Shown here: in pieces, positions 6,907 through 13,120 of the stretch
Layout of the letters: each line of letters begins with the position of its first letter
How positions within the stretch are numbered: the first letter of the stretch is position 1
Source of the DNA: JAFASC01 sp034669525
GTDB taxonomy: Bacteria; Pseudomonadota; Alphaproteobacteria; Rhizobiales; Beijerinckiaceae
Direction of reading: 5' to 3'
Length of the DNA stretch: 13,676 nt
NCBI GenBank assembly: GCA_034669525.1
Contig: JAXDNH010000032.1
Coordinates: forward strand, 1-13,676
Program-made: the position numbers and the translations under genes
Notes under the pieces: generated by a model
What the model was told of the DNA's origin: nothing
The model's input: only the letters and a program-made list of their open reading frames with translations
Databases searched by the model: none

Positions 6907-7102
6907 GAAGCGCCTGATCGGCGCGGTCGCGAACCTCGACAGCCAGCTCCCTGCGAAGAGCGCCCGGGAGCGCGTCCTTAGCGAGATCGGTGAGGCCACG
7001 CGTTGCTTCCTCGCGCGCCGCCTCGATGCTGTCGAGCTCAACGCCTTCTTCATCTCGGATGAGATCGGCACCATCCCGTGTGTCGAAAAAATAATGTGGC
7101 AT
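6863..7102 (-). CDS. DUF6894 family small protein
   Basis: A 79-residue protein starting MPHYFFDTRDG, the hallmark N-terminus of DUF6894. It is followed by the acidic DEEGVEL turn, an Ala/Glu-rich helix (SIEAAREEATRGLTDLA) and a strand-like LAVEVRD segment. Length and layout fit this small alphaproteobacterial family, whose function is not established. The last dozen residues (LWFEVAVLVA) are more hydrophobic than usual and may be a slightly altered end. It is transcribed divergently from a second family member 207 bases away and upstream of the Crp/Fnr gene on the same strand, about 150 bases apart. No good Shine-Dalgarno sequence is visible. Confidence 0.8.
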   Translation of the reverse strand: MPHYFFDTRDGADLIRDEEGVELDSIEAAREEATRGLTDLAKDALPGALRRELAVEVRDRADQALLRAALWFEVAVLVA

Positions 7103-7211
7103 CGAGGGTTGGTAGCCGACTCTCTCGGATTCAGTAATAACCTACGCTAATTGAGGTACTTAACGGCCAACCGGATAGAGTGGCTGCACCGCGAACGAGC
7201 TGGTGTGCTCA

Positions 7212-7231
7212 ATCACCCCTGTGATAGGGTG
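7212..7231. promoter_or_regulatory. Nested inverted repeats between divergent DUF6894 genes, candidate operator
   Basis: ATCAC at 7212-7216 and GTGAT at 7221-7225 form a five-base inverted repeat with a four-base centre. CACCC (7214-7218) and GGGTG (7227-7231) overlap it. The first has the geometry of a dimeric Crp/Fnr-type site but not the textbook sequence. It sits in the shared upstream region of the two DUF6894 genes, next to a Crp/Fnr gene. Confidence 0.25.
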
Positions 7232-7309
7232 AAAGCACTATCGGCCGAAACTCTCGGGCGCCGGTGGCTGAGAGACGCTTGCGCTCCCGCCTTTATCGGA
7301 AGCCCCCCT

Positions 7310-7540
7310 ATGCCTCGTTACTTCTTCAATGTGATTGACGGTGAATTCCTCGTCGACGATGACGGCACCGATTGCGCAAACATGAAAGCGGTCCGCAATC
7401 AGGCTATCACGACCGCAGGCGCCATTCTCAGGGATAAGGGCGGCCGCTATCCCGTTGGCGAGGAATGGCAGATGTACGTGACCGACGAAGGTAAAAAGAC
7501 GGTGCTGAAACTGCGCTTTTCGGTAGACGAGCCCGCTTAG
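7310..7540 (+). CDS. DUF6894 family small protein, second copy
   Basis: A 76-residue protein starting MPRYFFNVIDG, the DUF6894 signature, with a DDDGTDC turn and the helix MKAVRNQAITTAGAILRD. The final strands include WQMYVTDEGKKTVLKLRFSV, matching the usual V-x-D-E-x-G-x-x-V-x-x-x-x-F end. A longer frame opens at 7151, but its first 53 codons lack family similarity, and ATG 7310 puts MPRYFF exactly at the N-terminus. The ribosome-binding site is poor (AGCCCCCCT). It is only distantly similar to its divergent neighbour, so the pair is an old duplication or two separate acquisitions. Function unknown. Confidence 0.85.
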   Translation: MPRYFFNVIDGEFLVDDDGTDCANMKAVRNQAITTAGAILRDKGGRYPVGEEWQMYVTDEGKKTVLKLRFSVDEPA

Positions 7541-7667
7541 CCGGGAGCGTCGCTAGACTTAGATTGCCCCCGCGTCGCAAGCCAATCGCGCAGCATCGGT
7601 AGGTCGGCGTGTGTGTCGCGAAGCGGAAGGCGTAGCGCATGTGTGACCGCGCCATGCCAGGCATCGC

Positions 7668-8222
7668 CTATGGCGCGGTCGGGACGCCCCTTTCGCTGAC
7701 GCGTTTCAGGTTGGCGAGCCCGGTCTCGAAATCGCGGCCGACCATCTGGTCCATGTTCATGAAGAGGCCGATCGTCTTCATCATGGGATGGGAGCGGCCG
7801 TGCATCGCCCATGTGACGCGCGTGGCGGGCCCAGCCGGCTCGAGGTGGAACTCGGCTTCGTTGCGGGCCTCGAACGGCTTCAGGAAATGCAGATCGATGG
7901 CGAGCCGCAGCGGCGGGCTCGTCTCGATGATCTCCATGCGGCCGGCGCCGACCTTGCGGTTGCCGCGCCAGGCGTAGATGGCGCCCATACCCGCCGGCGC
8001 GCCGGTGAAGGTGCGCTTCATCGCCGGGTCTTTGCCCTCCCACGGCGACCATTCCGGCCAGCGCTGGAAGTCGTCGAGGAGAGGGAAGATCGTATCGGGC
8101 GCCGCGTTGATGCTGGTCCTGCGCTCAACACGAAAATCATCCGGGCGGTTCTGCGCATAAGCGAAGGCCGCAATGGCGATGAGAATGATGAAGAGAAGGA
8201 TGAAACCGAGAGCGGTGAGCAT
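7668..8222 (-). CDS. SRPBCC (START/Bet v1-like) domain protein with N-terminal membrane helix
   Basis: A 184-residue protein. Residues 3-23 form one membrane helix (LGFILLFIILIAIAAFAYA), so the protein is probably membrane-anchored. It is followed by an SRPBCC fold recognisable from ERRTSINAAPDTIFPLLDDF, the FQRWPEWSPWEGKDPAM block and the late FMNMDQMVGRDFETGLANLK helix. This is the polyketide cyclase/lipid-transport-like subgroup with the W-P-x-W-S-P-W motif. The fold has a deep hydrophobic pocket; ligand and role are unknown. GGAGGG lies just before the ATG. It stands alone on the minus strand, downstream of the L,D-transpeptidase but beyond a strong terminator, so it is likely a separate transcript. 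Confidence 0.88.
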   Translation of the reverse strand: MLTALGFILLFIILIAIAAFAYAQNRPDDFRVERRTSINAAPDTIFPLLDDFQRWPEWSPWEGKDPAMKRTFTGAPAGMGAIYAWRGNRKVGAGRMEIIETSPPLRLAIDLHFLKPFEARNEAEFHLEPAGPATRVTWAMHGRSHPMMKTIGLFMNMDQMVGRDFETGLANLKRVSERGVPTAP

Positions 8223-8287
8223 GGGCCCTCCAGTGCACAGCGCACGTCCGCAATGAGATCATCCGAGGCGCGGAAAAGCCAGATGAA

Positions 8288-8314
8288 AAAAGCCCGCCGG
8301 GTTGGCGGGCTTTT
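8288..8314 (-). terminator. Intrinsic terminator after the L,D-transpeptidase gene
   Basis: AAAAGCCCGCC (8288-8298) pairs perfectly with GGCGGGCTTTT (8304-8314) around a five-base loop. Read on the minus strand, the stem is followed by a run of six T (complement of 8285-8290), a classic Rho-independent terminator 34 bases past the L,D-transpeptidase stop. It could also work weakly in the opposite direction. Confidence 0.9.
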
Positions 8315-8347
8315 CAGACAATGAACTTGGCGAGGCGAGGCTTGGCG

Positions 8348-9778
8348 CTAATCCTCGTCGTCGCTCATCGGCGCAAGCGCGCCGCCGGCCGCGGCACCCG
8401 CGGGCGGATAGGGCGACCCGTACGGCGCCGGCGCATATTGCGGCGCCGCCTGCTGGTAGCCCACCGGCTGCTCGTAGCCGGGCTGCCCCTGATAGCCGAC
8501 CGGCTGCGCCGCCTGCGGCGCAACCGCGGCGACCGGCCCAAAACCGTCCTTCTGGTAGATGTCGTCGCGAAACTGGACAATGCCCTCCGGCGTCGCCCAG
8601 CTCGTGATGTAGACCCAGTAGACCGGCACCGGCTGCGCGAGTTTCGCGTCGATCCGCTCGCCCGAGCGGATCGCCTCGTCGATCTTGTCGCGCGACCAGC
8701 CGGGCGTCTCCTTCAACAACCAGGTGACATAGTCCTTGACGTTCTGGACGCGCATGCATCCCGACGACACGAAGCGGAAATCGTCGCCGAAAATACCTTT
8801 CGCCGGCGTGTCGTGCATATAGACGCCGTACGGATTGGCGATGTTGATGCGCACGAAGCCGAGCGAGTTCACATCCGCCGCCGGGTCCTGGCGGAACTTG
8901 TAGTTCACCGCTTCCAGCGAATTCCAGTTGATCTGATGCGGATTGACCTCCATCCCGTCCTTGTTGATGACGCGGATTTTATTGTCGGTGAGGTAGTTCG
9001 GGTCCTTCTGCATCTTCGGGATCAGATCCTTGCGGATGATCGATGCGGGAACGGTCCAGAACGGGTTGAAGTTGATGTCGGTTGCCTTGGTCTGCATGAT
9101 CGGCGACTGGCGGTCGATCTTGCCGACGCCGGCCGCATGGTGCGTGACGACCAAGCCGTCTTCGACCGTCTCGACATGCGCGGCGGGGATGTTGGCGGTG
9201 ACGTAGCGGCGGCCGAGATTGCCGGAGAACGAGCGCAGACGAATGAGATTGGTCTCAAGCTGGCGCAGCCTGACTTCGGCCGGTACGTTCATCGCCGCCA
9301 GCGTCTGCTCGGAGACGACACCCGTGTCGCCGAGACCGTGACGCGCCTGGAAGCGCTTCACGCTGGCTTCGACATAGGAGTCGAAGACCGGAGAAACGCC
9401 GGCCTCCGCATCAAGATCGCCGGAGCCGACGAGGCGGCGGCGAAGTGCTACGACCGCGGCCCCGTTGGCGCCGATTTTCAGGGTGGTGTTCGGCAGGCTG
9501 CTCCAGCCGCCACTGGCGACGATGCGCTGATATTGCTGGATGGCGTTCTCGGTCGCCGCCAGCGTCTGCTGCGACAGGATCGGCGTCGTCGAGCGCGGCA
9601 CGGTGAGGCGTGCATCGGCGTCATAGCGCTGCGCCCATTCCGCCTGCTCGCCGAAGATGCCGCCCGGAGCAGCCAGTGCCGCGGAAGCCGCCATGCACAT
9701 CGTCGCGACGCTGAGACCGCCAAGCAGGCTACGCCGGGAGAAGGGAGAGGAAGCTTTGATCACAGGGGCTCCATACAT
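8348..9778 (-). CDS. L,D-transpeptidase (YkuD domain) with peptidoglycan-binding domain, Tat signal
   Basis: A 476-residue exported enzyme of the YcbB/LdtD-like type, which makes 3-3 peptidoglycan cross-links or attaches proteins to peptidoglycan. The signal at residues 13-37 has a twin arginine (SRRSLLGG) and an AxA cleavage region near 35-37. A PG_binding_1-like region covers about 100-165 (LKIGANGAAVVALRRRL, then ASVKRFQARHGL). The YkuD catalytic domain covers about 190-350, with His322 in YMHDTP and Cys341 in VSSGCMRV. The C-terminus (about 415-476) is a Gln/Pro/Gly/Tyr-rich tail with repeated QPVGYQ units and a terminal DDED. ATG 9778 is used; GTG 9763, with GGAG five bases before it, is an alternative that shortens the pre-signal region. 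It is probably monocistronic, ending at the hairpin described above. The opposite strand carries a long open frame caused by codon bias. Confidence 0.93.
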   Translation of the reverse strand: MYGAPVIKASSPFSRRSLLGGLSVATMCMAASAALAAPGGIFGEQAEWAQRYDADARLTVPRSTTPILSQQTLAATENAIQQYQRIVASGGWSSLPNTTLKIGANGAAVVALRRRLVGSGDLDAEAGVSPVFDSYVEASVKRFQARHGLGDTGVVSEQTLAAMNVPAEVRLRQLETNLIRLRSFSGNLGRRYVTANIPAAHVETVEDGLVVTHHAAGVGKIDRQSPIMQTKATDINFNPFWTVPASIIRKDLIPKMQKDPNYLTDNKIRVINKDGMEVNPHQINWNSLEAVNYKFRQDPAADVNSLGFVRINIANPYGVYMHDTPAKGIFGDDFRFVSSGCMRVQNVKDYVTWLLKETPGWSRDKIDEAIRSGERIDAKLAQPVPVYWVYITSWATPEGIVQFRDDIYQKDGFGPVAAVAPQAAQPVGYQGQPGYEQPVGYQQAAPQYAPAPYGSPYPPAGAAAGGALAPMSDDED

Positions 9779-10039
9779 CGTGGCGAACGCGTCCCATCCG
9801 CCTGTTCCGTGTCTTGTCTGTCGCGACGGCGGACTGAAGGCAGGCCGCCGATGAAGAGAGGGATCGCAGGTCCCTCGAAAGGATGACTTTCCTGAATGAT
9901 CCGTGCTATCAGCACCGTGGTTAAGAAGCTGCGAATAGGCGGGCGTTTTTGTGGCCGCCCTACCCTCGTGACCGCCTGAAAAGCCGGCGATTCGATCTTC
10001 GCCCGGGAGTGTGGCGATCTTGCAGCGCGGGTCGGCGGA

Positions 10040-11263
10040 TCAGGGCGTGGCGCGATAAAGAAAGGCCAGCCGCGCCGTCTCCTCGATCATGCCCAGGGGC
10101 GAACGATGATGAGTGGCCGCCCGACGCTCGGCCCCGGTCTCGAAATCATCCCGAAGGCAATGTCCGAGGTAGCGGCCAAAACGCACGATGCGCTGTCCAA
10201 TGGCCATGCGCTCAGCCTCGAAACGGCGCAGCCCGGCATCGATATCGCACCCATCGCCCAGCCTGTTGGCCAAAGCGTGCGCATCGCCTGCGGCCTTGTA
10301 GACGCCGGCGCCGACATGCGGCCGTGCGACAAAGGCCGCGTCGCCAATGAGCGCGACCCGGCCCTGCGCCATGCACTCGCATTCGAAATCGTAGATCGGC
10401 TGCAGGAAGGGCTGCGGCGCCAAAGGAAGAAGCGTTCGGAATTGCGGCGCGAGAACCTGCTCCGCATGCGCGCGCATCGCCGCCACGACGTCCGGTCGGA
10501 TCAGCGGCGGCGGGATCGAACCGGAATGGATCCTGCCGTGCACGTCCGTCAGCAGCGCGGACAACTCCGTGCGCTCCTCTGCGGGAATATACCAGATCAG
10601 ATTGAGCCAGCGGTGGCCCCGACGCAGATCGTCGCCCGGCCCGGCAACGGGATAGGAGATTATCTGCTCGCCGGGCGGCAGGCAGAACATCATTGTCGAA
10701 AACACTTGCCCGTGCAGCTCCGCTGGAATGTCGCGTTCGCGAACAAGAGCTCGCCAGCCGACATAGCCGGCGTAAAACGGCTCCGCCTCGCGCAAGACGA
10801 AGCTTCGGACGGTCGAGCGAATGCCATCGGCACCGACGAGAAGATCGCCCACCGCACTCGTGCCGTCGGCGAATTCGAGGTGGACCCGCTCTTCATCGCC
10901 GGAAATGGCAACGACGCCTTTGCCGAGATGATAGTGCTGGGGCGGAAACATATCGCCCAGCATGTGCAGGAGCCGCGTCCACGAGGTCGCAATCTGGGGG
11001 TAATGAAAGCGCGCGATGACCTTGCCGTCGCGATCGACGACGCGCCGATCTCCGATCGGGATGCCGAACTCTATGTCGGTCCTCGCGCCGGCGTGCGAAA
11101 GCAGCGCCAGCAATTCCGGATGCGAGACGATGCCGGCGCCGCGGCTCGTCAGTTCCTCCGGAGAACGCTCGTAGATATCGACGCTCCAGCCGCGCTGCCG
11201 GAGGAAAAGGCCGGCGCAGAGGCCCGCCATCGACCCGCCGACGATTAAGGCACGGCGGGGCAT
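10040..11263 (-). CDS. FAD-dependent aromatic-ring-type monooxygenase
   Basis: A 407-residue group A flavoprotein hydroxylase. The N-terminal FAD-binding fold has ALIVGGSMAGLCAG (GGSxxG variant of GxGxxG at 9-14) and acidic Glu32 ending strand 2. The NAD(P)H/FAD DG motif is VGADGIRST (143-151). The GD motif is VALIGDAA (303-310), followed by RPHVGAGVYKAAGDAHAL. The GGS variant and YVGWRALV recall 2,6-dihydroxypyridine 3-monooxygenase relatives; the substrate cannot be read directly. Expected reaction: NAD(P)H- and O2-dependent hydroxylation of an activated ring, in the cytosol. ATG 11263 is chosen because AGGA lies about seven bases upstream and the dinucleotide fold then starts at residue 5. 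A frame extension to 11350 adds an unrelated leader that overlaps the cupin start. It is divergent from the cupin. Confidence 0.92.
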   Translation of the reverse strand: MPRRALIVGGSMAGLCAGLFLRQRGWSVDIYERSPEELTSRGAGIVSHPELLALLSHAGARTDIEFGIPIGDRRVVDRDGKVIARFHYPQIATSWTRLLHMLGDMFPPQHYHLGKGVVAISGDEERVHLEFADGTSAVGDLLVGADGIRSTVRSFVLREAEPFYAGYVGWRALVRERDIPAELHGQVFSTMMFCLPPGEQIISYPVAGPGDDLRRGHRWLNLIWYIPAEERTELSALLTDVHGRIHSGSIPPPLIRPDVVAAMRAHAEQVLAPQFRTLLPLAPQPFLQPIYDFECECMAQGRVALIGDAAFVARPHVGAGVYKAAGDAHALANRLGDGCDIDAGLRRFEAERMAIGQRIVRFGRYLGHCLRDDFETGAERRAATHHRSPLGMIEETARLAFLYRATP

Positions 11264-11298
11264 GGATGTTCCTGTCCGGGATAGGCCGGGAGCGGCGG

Positions 11299-11328
11299 TC
11301 GACAGCGGCAAAGCGGAGGGATTATGAT
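11299..11328 (+). promoter_or_regulatory. Sigma70-like promoter for the cupin gene
   Basis: TCGACA (11299-11304) and TATGAT (11323-11328) are 18 bases apart. This would place the transcript start about 14 bases before ATG 11349, with AAGGGAG as the ribosome-binding site. It lies in the 85-base gap shared with the divergent monooxygenase. Confidence 0.35.
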
Positions 11329-11348
11329 TGCGCCAAAGGGAGAATGCC

Positions 11349-11768
11349 ATGACGACTTCGAAGGCCGGCGCCGATTGGCCCGATCATGTCAAACAGGATT
11401 TCCAGCGCAACGCGTTCAACGGCTGCGTCGGCGACACGCTGCTCTCCGAGACGGATAAAGTGCGCGTGTGGAAGATTACGCTGAAACCCGGTGAGCGCAT
11501 CGGCTTCCATCGTCACGTGCTCGACTATTTCTGGACGGCGGTGACGGCGGGCCGCGCCCGCTCGCATGTCGGCGACGGTACGACCTACGAAGCGACGCAT
11601 TATCCCGGCGAGACGAAGCACCTTCATTTCGGCAAAGGCGAATACAAGCTGCACGATCTCGAAAATATCGGCGATACAGACTTGATTTTCACGACCGTTG
11701 AGTTTTTGGACAGCGCCAACGAACCGCTGCCGATTCCCAATGCGCACAAGCTGAAGGCAGCGGCGTAG
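11349..11768 (+). CDS. Small single-domain cupin
   Basis: A 139-residue protein with the two cupin motifs. Motif 1 is PGERIGFHRHVLDYFWTAV, containing the His-x-His pair with an Asp in place of the usual Glu and slightly closer. Motif 2 is YPGETKHLHFGKGEYKLHDL, with a late His-Asp-x-x-Asn. Such folds usually bind a divalent metal and act as small-molecule dioxygenases, isomerases or binding proteins. ATG 11349 follows AAGGGAG at about seven bases; an upstream TTG at 11328 would lie inside the -10 element and is rejected. It is divergent from the FAD monooxygenase, and its stop is one base from that of the LLM gene on the other strand. Function unknown; a role in the same catabolic step set is inferred from position only. 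Confidence 0.82.
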   Translation: MTTSKAGADWPDHVKQDFQRNAFNGCVGDTLLSETDKVRVWKITLKPGERIGFHRHVLDYFWTAVTAGRARSHVGDGTTYEATHYPGETKHLHFGKGEYKLHDLENIGDTDLIFTTVEFLDSANEPLPIPNAHKLKAAA

Positions 11769-11769
11769 G

Positions 11770-12876
11770 TTATTCCGCTGCCCTGCTCGTAGTGCTCCGC
11801 CCGGCATTGACGGCCGGCATCACCTGCTCCGCCATCAGCATCATGGAGCGCCTGGCGAGACCGCGGTCGGCCCAGTCCTTGCCGGCATAGAGCAGCGTGC
11901 CGAATTCGCCGACCTCTTCTTCGAACGCGAGCAGTTTGTCGGCGACTTCGTTCGGCGTGCCGTAAATGATCAGCTTCTCGCACACGGAGTCGAGCGTCAC
12001 CGCATCATCGGGCTGATCGCGATCGCTCTTAAATAGGTTGATCCGCCCACCGGTCTTCAGCTTTGTGAAGAGCGAATAATAGTACTGGCGATACGGGCTG
12101 TCCGGCCGCGTGGCATATTCGCGCGCGGTCCTCGCGTCATCGGCAACAAAGATGCTTTTGGCCACCCGCCAATTCGCGGGATCGGCGACGCGCCCGCCGC
12201 GCTCGCAACCCTCAACATATTTCGGCCAGTGGCTCTTCACCCAGGCCGGCATCAAAAAATTCGCGGAGATCGGGTCCCAACCCCGCGCGGCGGCTTCCGT
12301 CACGCCTTGTGAGAATGGCGCCACCGCGGTGACGACAATCGGCGGATGCGGCTCTTGCAGCGGCCGCGGCACGATGCCCTGGCCGATATCGGCCATGATC
12401 GTGCGCGCGGTTGAGATGTTCCAGTACTTGCCTTCAATATTGTAAGGGCCCTCGGCGGCCCAGATCGCAATGACCTGGTTGATCGCTTCGAGAAACATCT
12501 CGTTGCGATTGTTGTCGAGGTTTCCGAAAATCTCTGCGTCGGACATCAGACCGCCGGGACTAATTCCAAAAATAAGCCGTCCATCGAGCATATGATCGAG
12601 CATGGCGATCTGCGATGCGACGGTCACGGGATGGCTGTTCGGCAGATTGACCGTGCCGGTGCCGAGCCGCATCCGCTTCACGGCGCTGGCGAGCGACGCG
12701 ATGAACATCGTGCAGGAGGTGATGTTCTCGGCGAGGTCTGTCGCGTGCTCGCCGACATAGCCTTCGACGAAGCCGAGCTCATCGGCGAGGAGGAAGGCCT
12801 CGCGATCCTCGCGTAGCGACGCCCGCCAGTCCTTGCCGACGGGGTGCATGGGCATGGTGAAGAAGCCGAGTTTCAT
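11770..12876 (-). CDS. LLM-class (luciferase-like) flavin-dependent monooxygenase
   Basis: A 368-residue TIM-barrel flavoenzyme of the bacterial luciferase family. It opens MKLGFFTMPMHPVGKDW and continues with DELGFVEGYVGEH (His of the substrate/FMN pocket) and MRLGTGTVNLPNSHPVTVASQIAMLDHML. Then come GRLIFGISPGGLMSDAEIFG and the late YGTPNEVADKLLAF helix near 305-320, where the family binds the FMN phosphate side. The opening resembles the limonene 1,2-monooxygenase subgroup, but the substrate cannot be assigned. Such enzymes use FMNH2 from a separate reductase, and none is in the window. The ATG at 12874-12876 gives the standard N-terminus; the Shine-Dalgarno sequence is weak. It ends one base from the cupin stop (convergent), with no obvious terminator between them. 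Confidence 0.92.
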   Translation of the reverse strand: MKLGFFTMPMHPVGKDWRASLREDREAFLLADELGFVEGYVGEHATDLAENITSCTMFIASLASAVKRMRLGTGTVNLPNSHPVTVASQIAMLDHMLDGRLIFGISPGGLMSDAEIFGNLDNNRNEMFLEAINQVIAIWAAEGPYNIEGKYWNISTARTIMADIGQGIVPRPLQEPHPPIVVTAVAPFSQGVTEAAARGWDPISANFLMPAWVKSHWPKYVEGCERGGRVADPANWRVAKSIFVADDARTAREYATRPDSPYRQYYYSLFTKLKTGGRINLFKSDRDQPDDAVTLDSVCEKLIIYGTPNEVADKLLAFEEEVGEFGTLLYAGKDWADRGLARRSMMLMAEQVMPAVNAGRSTTSRAAE

Positions 12877-12922
12877 TTGAGGTCAACGCTTCAGGCGGGC
12901 TTACGGCAGCGCTGCAGTAGCG

Positions 12923-12938
12923 CAAAATCATGATTTTG
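12923..12938. promoter_or_regulatory. 16-base perfect palindrome upstream of the LLM gene, candidate operator
   Basis: CAAAATCATGATTTTG is a perfect 16-base palindrome, AT-rich in a GC-rich setting, 47 bases before the LLM start. A second, shorter perfect palindrome (GCAGCGCTGC, 12906-12915) lies between it and the gene. The position suits an operator for the LLM gene; the thiO promoter is about 40 bases to the other side. Confidence 0.4.
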
Positions 12939-12978
12939 GCGAAGGCGCATTGGCTTTCCCGATTAATCCCTGCTCGGG

Positions 12979-13007
12979 TTGACGATTCCGGCCCTGCGCG
13001 CCTAAAT
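12979..13007 (+). promoter_or_regulatory. Sigma70-like promoter for the thiO transcript
   Basis: TTGACG (12979-12984) and CTAAAT (13002-13007) are 17 bases apart. The predicted start near 13014 coincides with the 5' edge of the TPP riboswitch, which supports the assignment. Confidence 0.6.
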
Positions 13008-13013
13008 CAGGCC

Positions 13014-13117
13014 CGACCAGGGGAGCCCCGGCAAGGGGCTGAGAGGCCGACGGGTTTTTAGACCGGCGCGGCGACCCTTCGAACCTGATCCGGGTCACGC
13101 CGGCGTAGGGATGGTGA
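13014..13117 (+). ncRNA. TPP riboswitch (THI element) controlling thiO
   Basis: The conserved TPP aptamer blocks are present in order: GGGGAGCCCC (13020-13029), the pyrimidine-sensing GGGGCTGAGAGG (13035-13046), GAACCTGATCCGGGTCA (13081-13097) and the closing GCCGGCGTAGGGA (13099-13111). ACCA (13016-13019) pairs with TGGT (13112-13115) as the base of P1. An extra arm (about 13047-13078) is inserted in P3, as is common in this class. AGGGA, the probable ribosome-binding site, is part of the aptamer's 3' edge, ten bases before the thiO ATG. Ligand binding would therefore hide it: translational repression by TPP is the likely mechanism, and no separate terminator hairpin is seen. Confidence 0.93.
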
Positions 13118-13120
13118 CCT

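Noticed and set aside
7254..7280. A GGCTGAGAG stretch with flanking GC, resembling the first half of a THI box ahead of the second DUF6894 gene.
   Set aside because: The second conserved half (CCTGATC and GCGTAGGGA-like) is missing, and the downstream gene has no thiamine link.
9786..9808. Minus-strand GGAAC and CGTT upstream of the L,D-transpeptidase, resembling an EcfG promoter.
   Set aside because: The spacer is only 14 bases, too short for the 16-17 required.
8321..9886. A 521-codon open frame on the + strand, opposite the L,D-transpeptidase gene.
   Set aside because: The product is Arg/Asp-rich without family features, while the opposite strand has a complete, motif-bearing enzyme. Long antisense frames are expected from GC-rich third positions.
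9779..10039. The 261-base gap between the monooxygenase end and the L,D-transpeptidase start.
   Set aside because: Only short weak hairpins (for example GAAAG/CTTTC near 9878-9892, and GGGCG/CGCCC near 9940-9960) were seen, none with a T-run. No gene, RNA or promoter could be supported.
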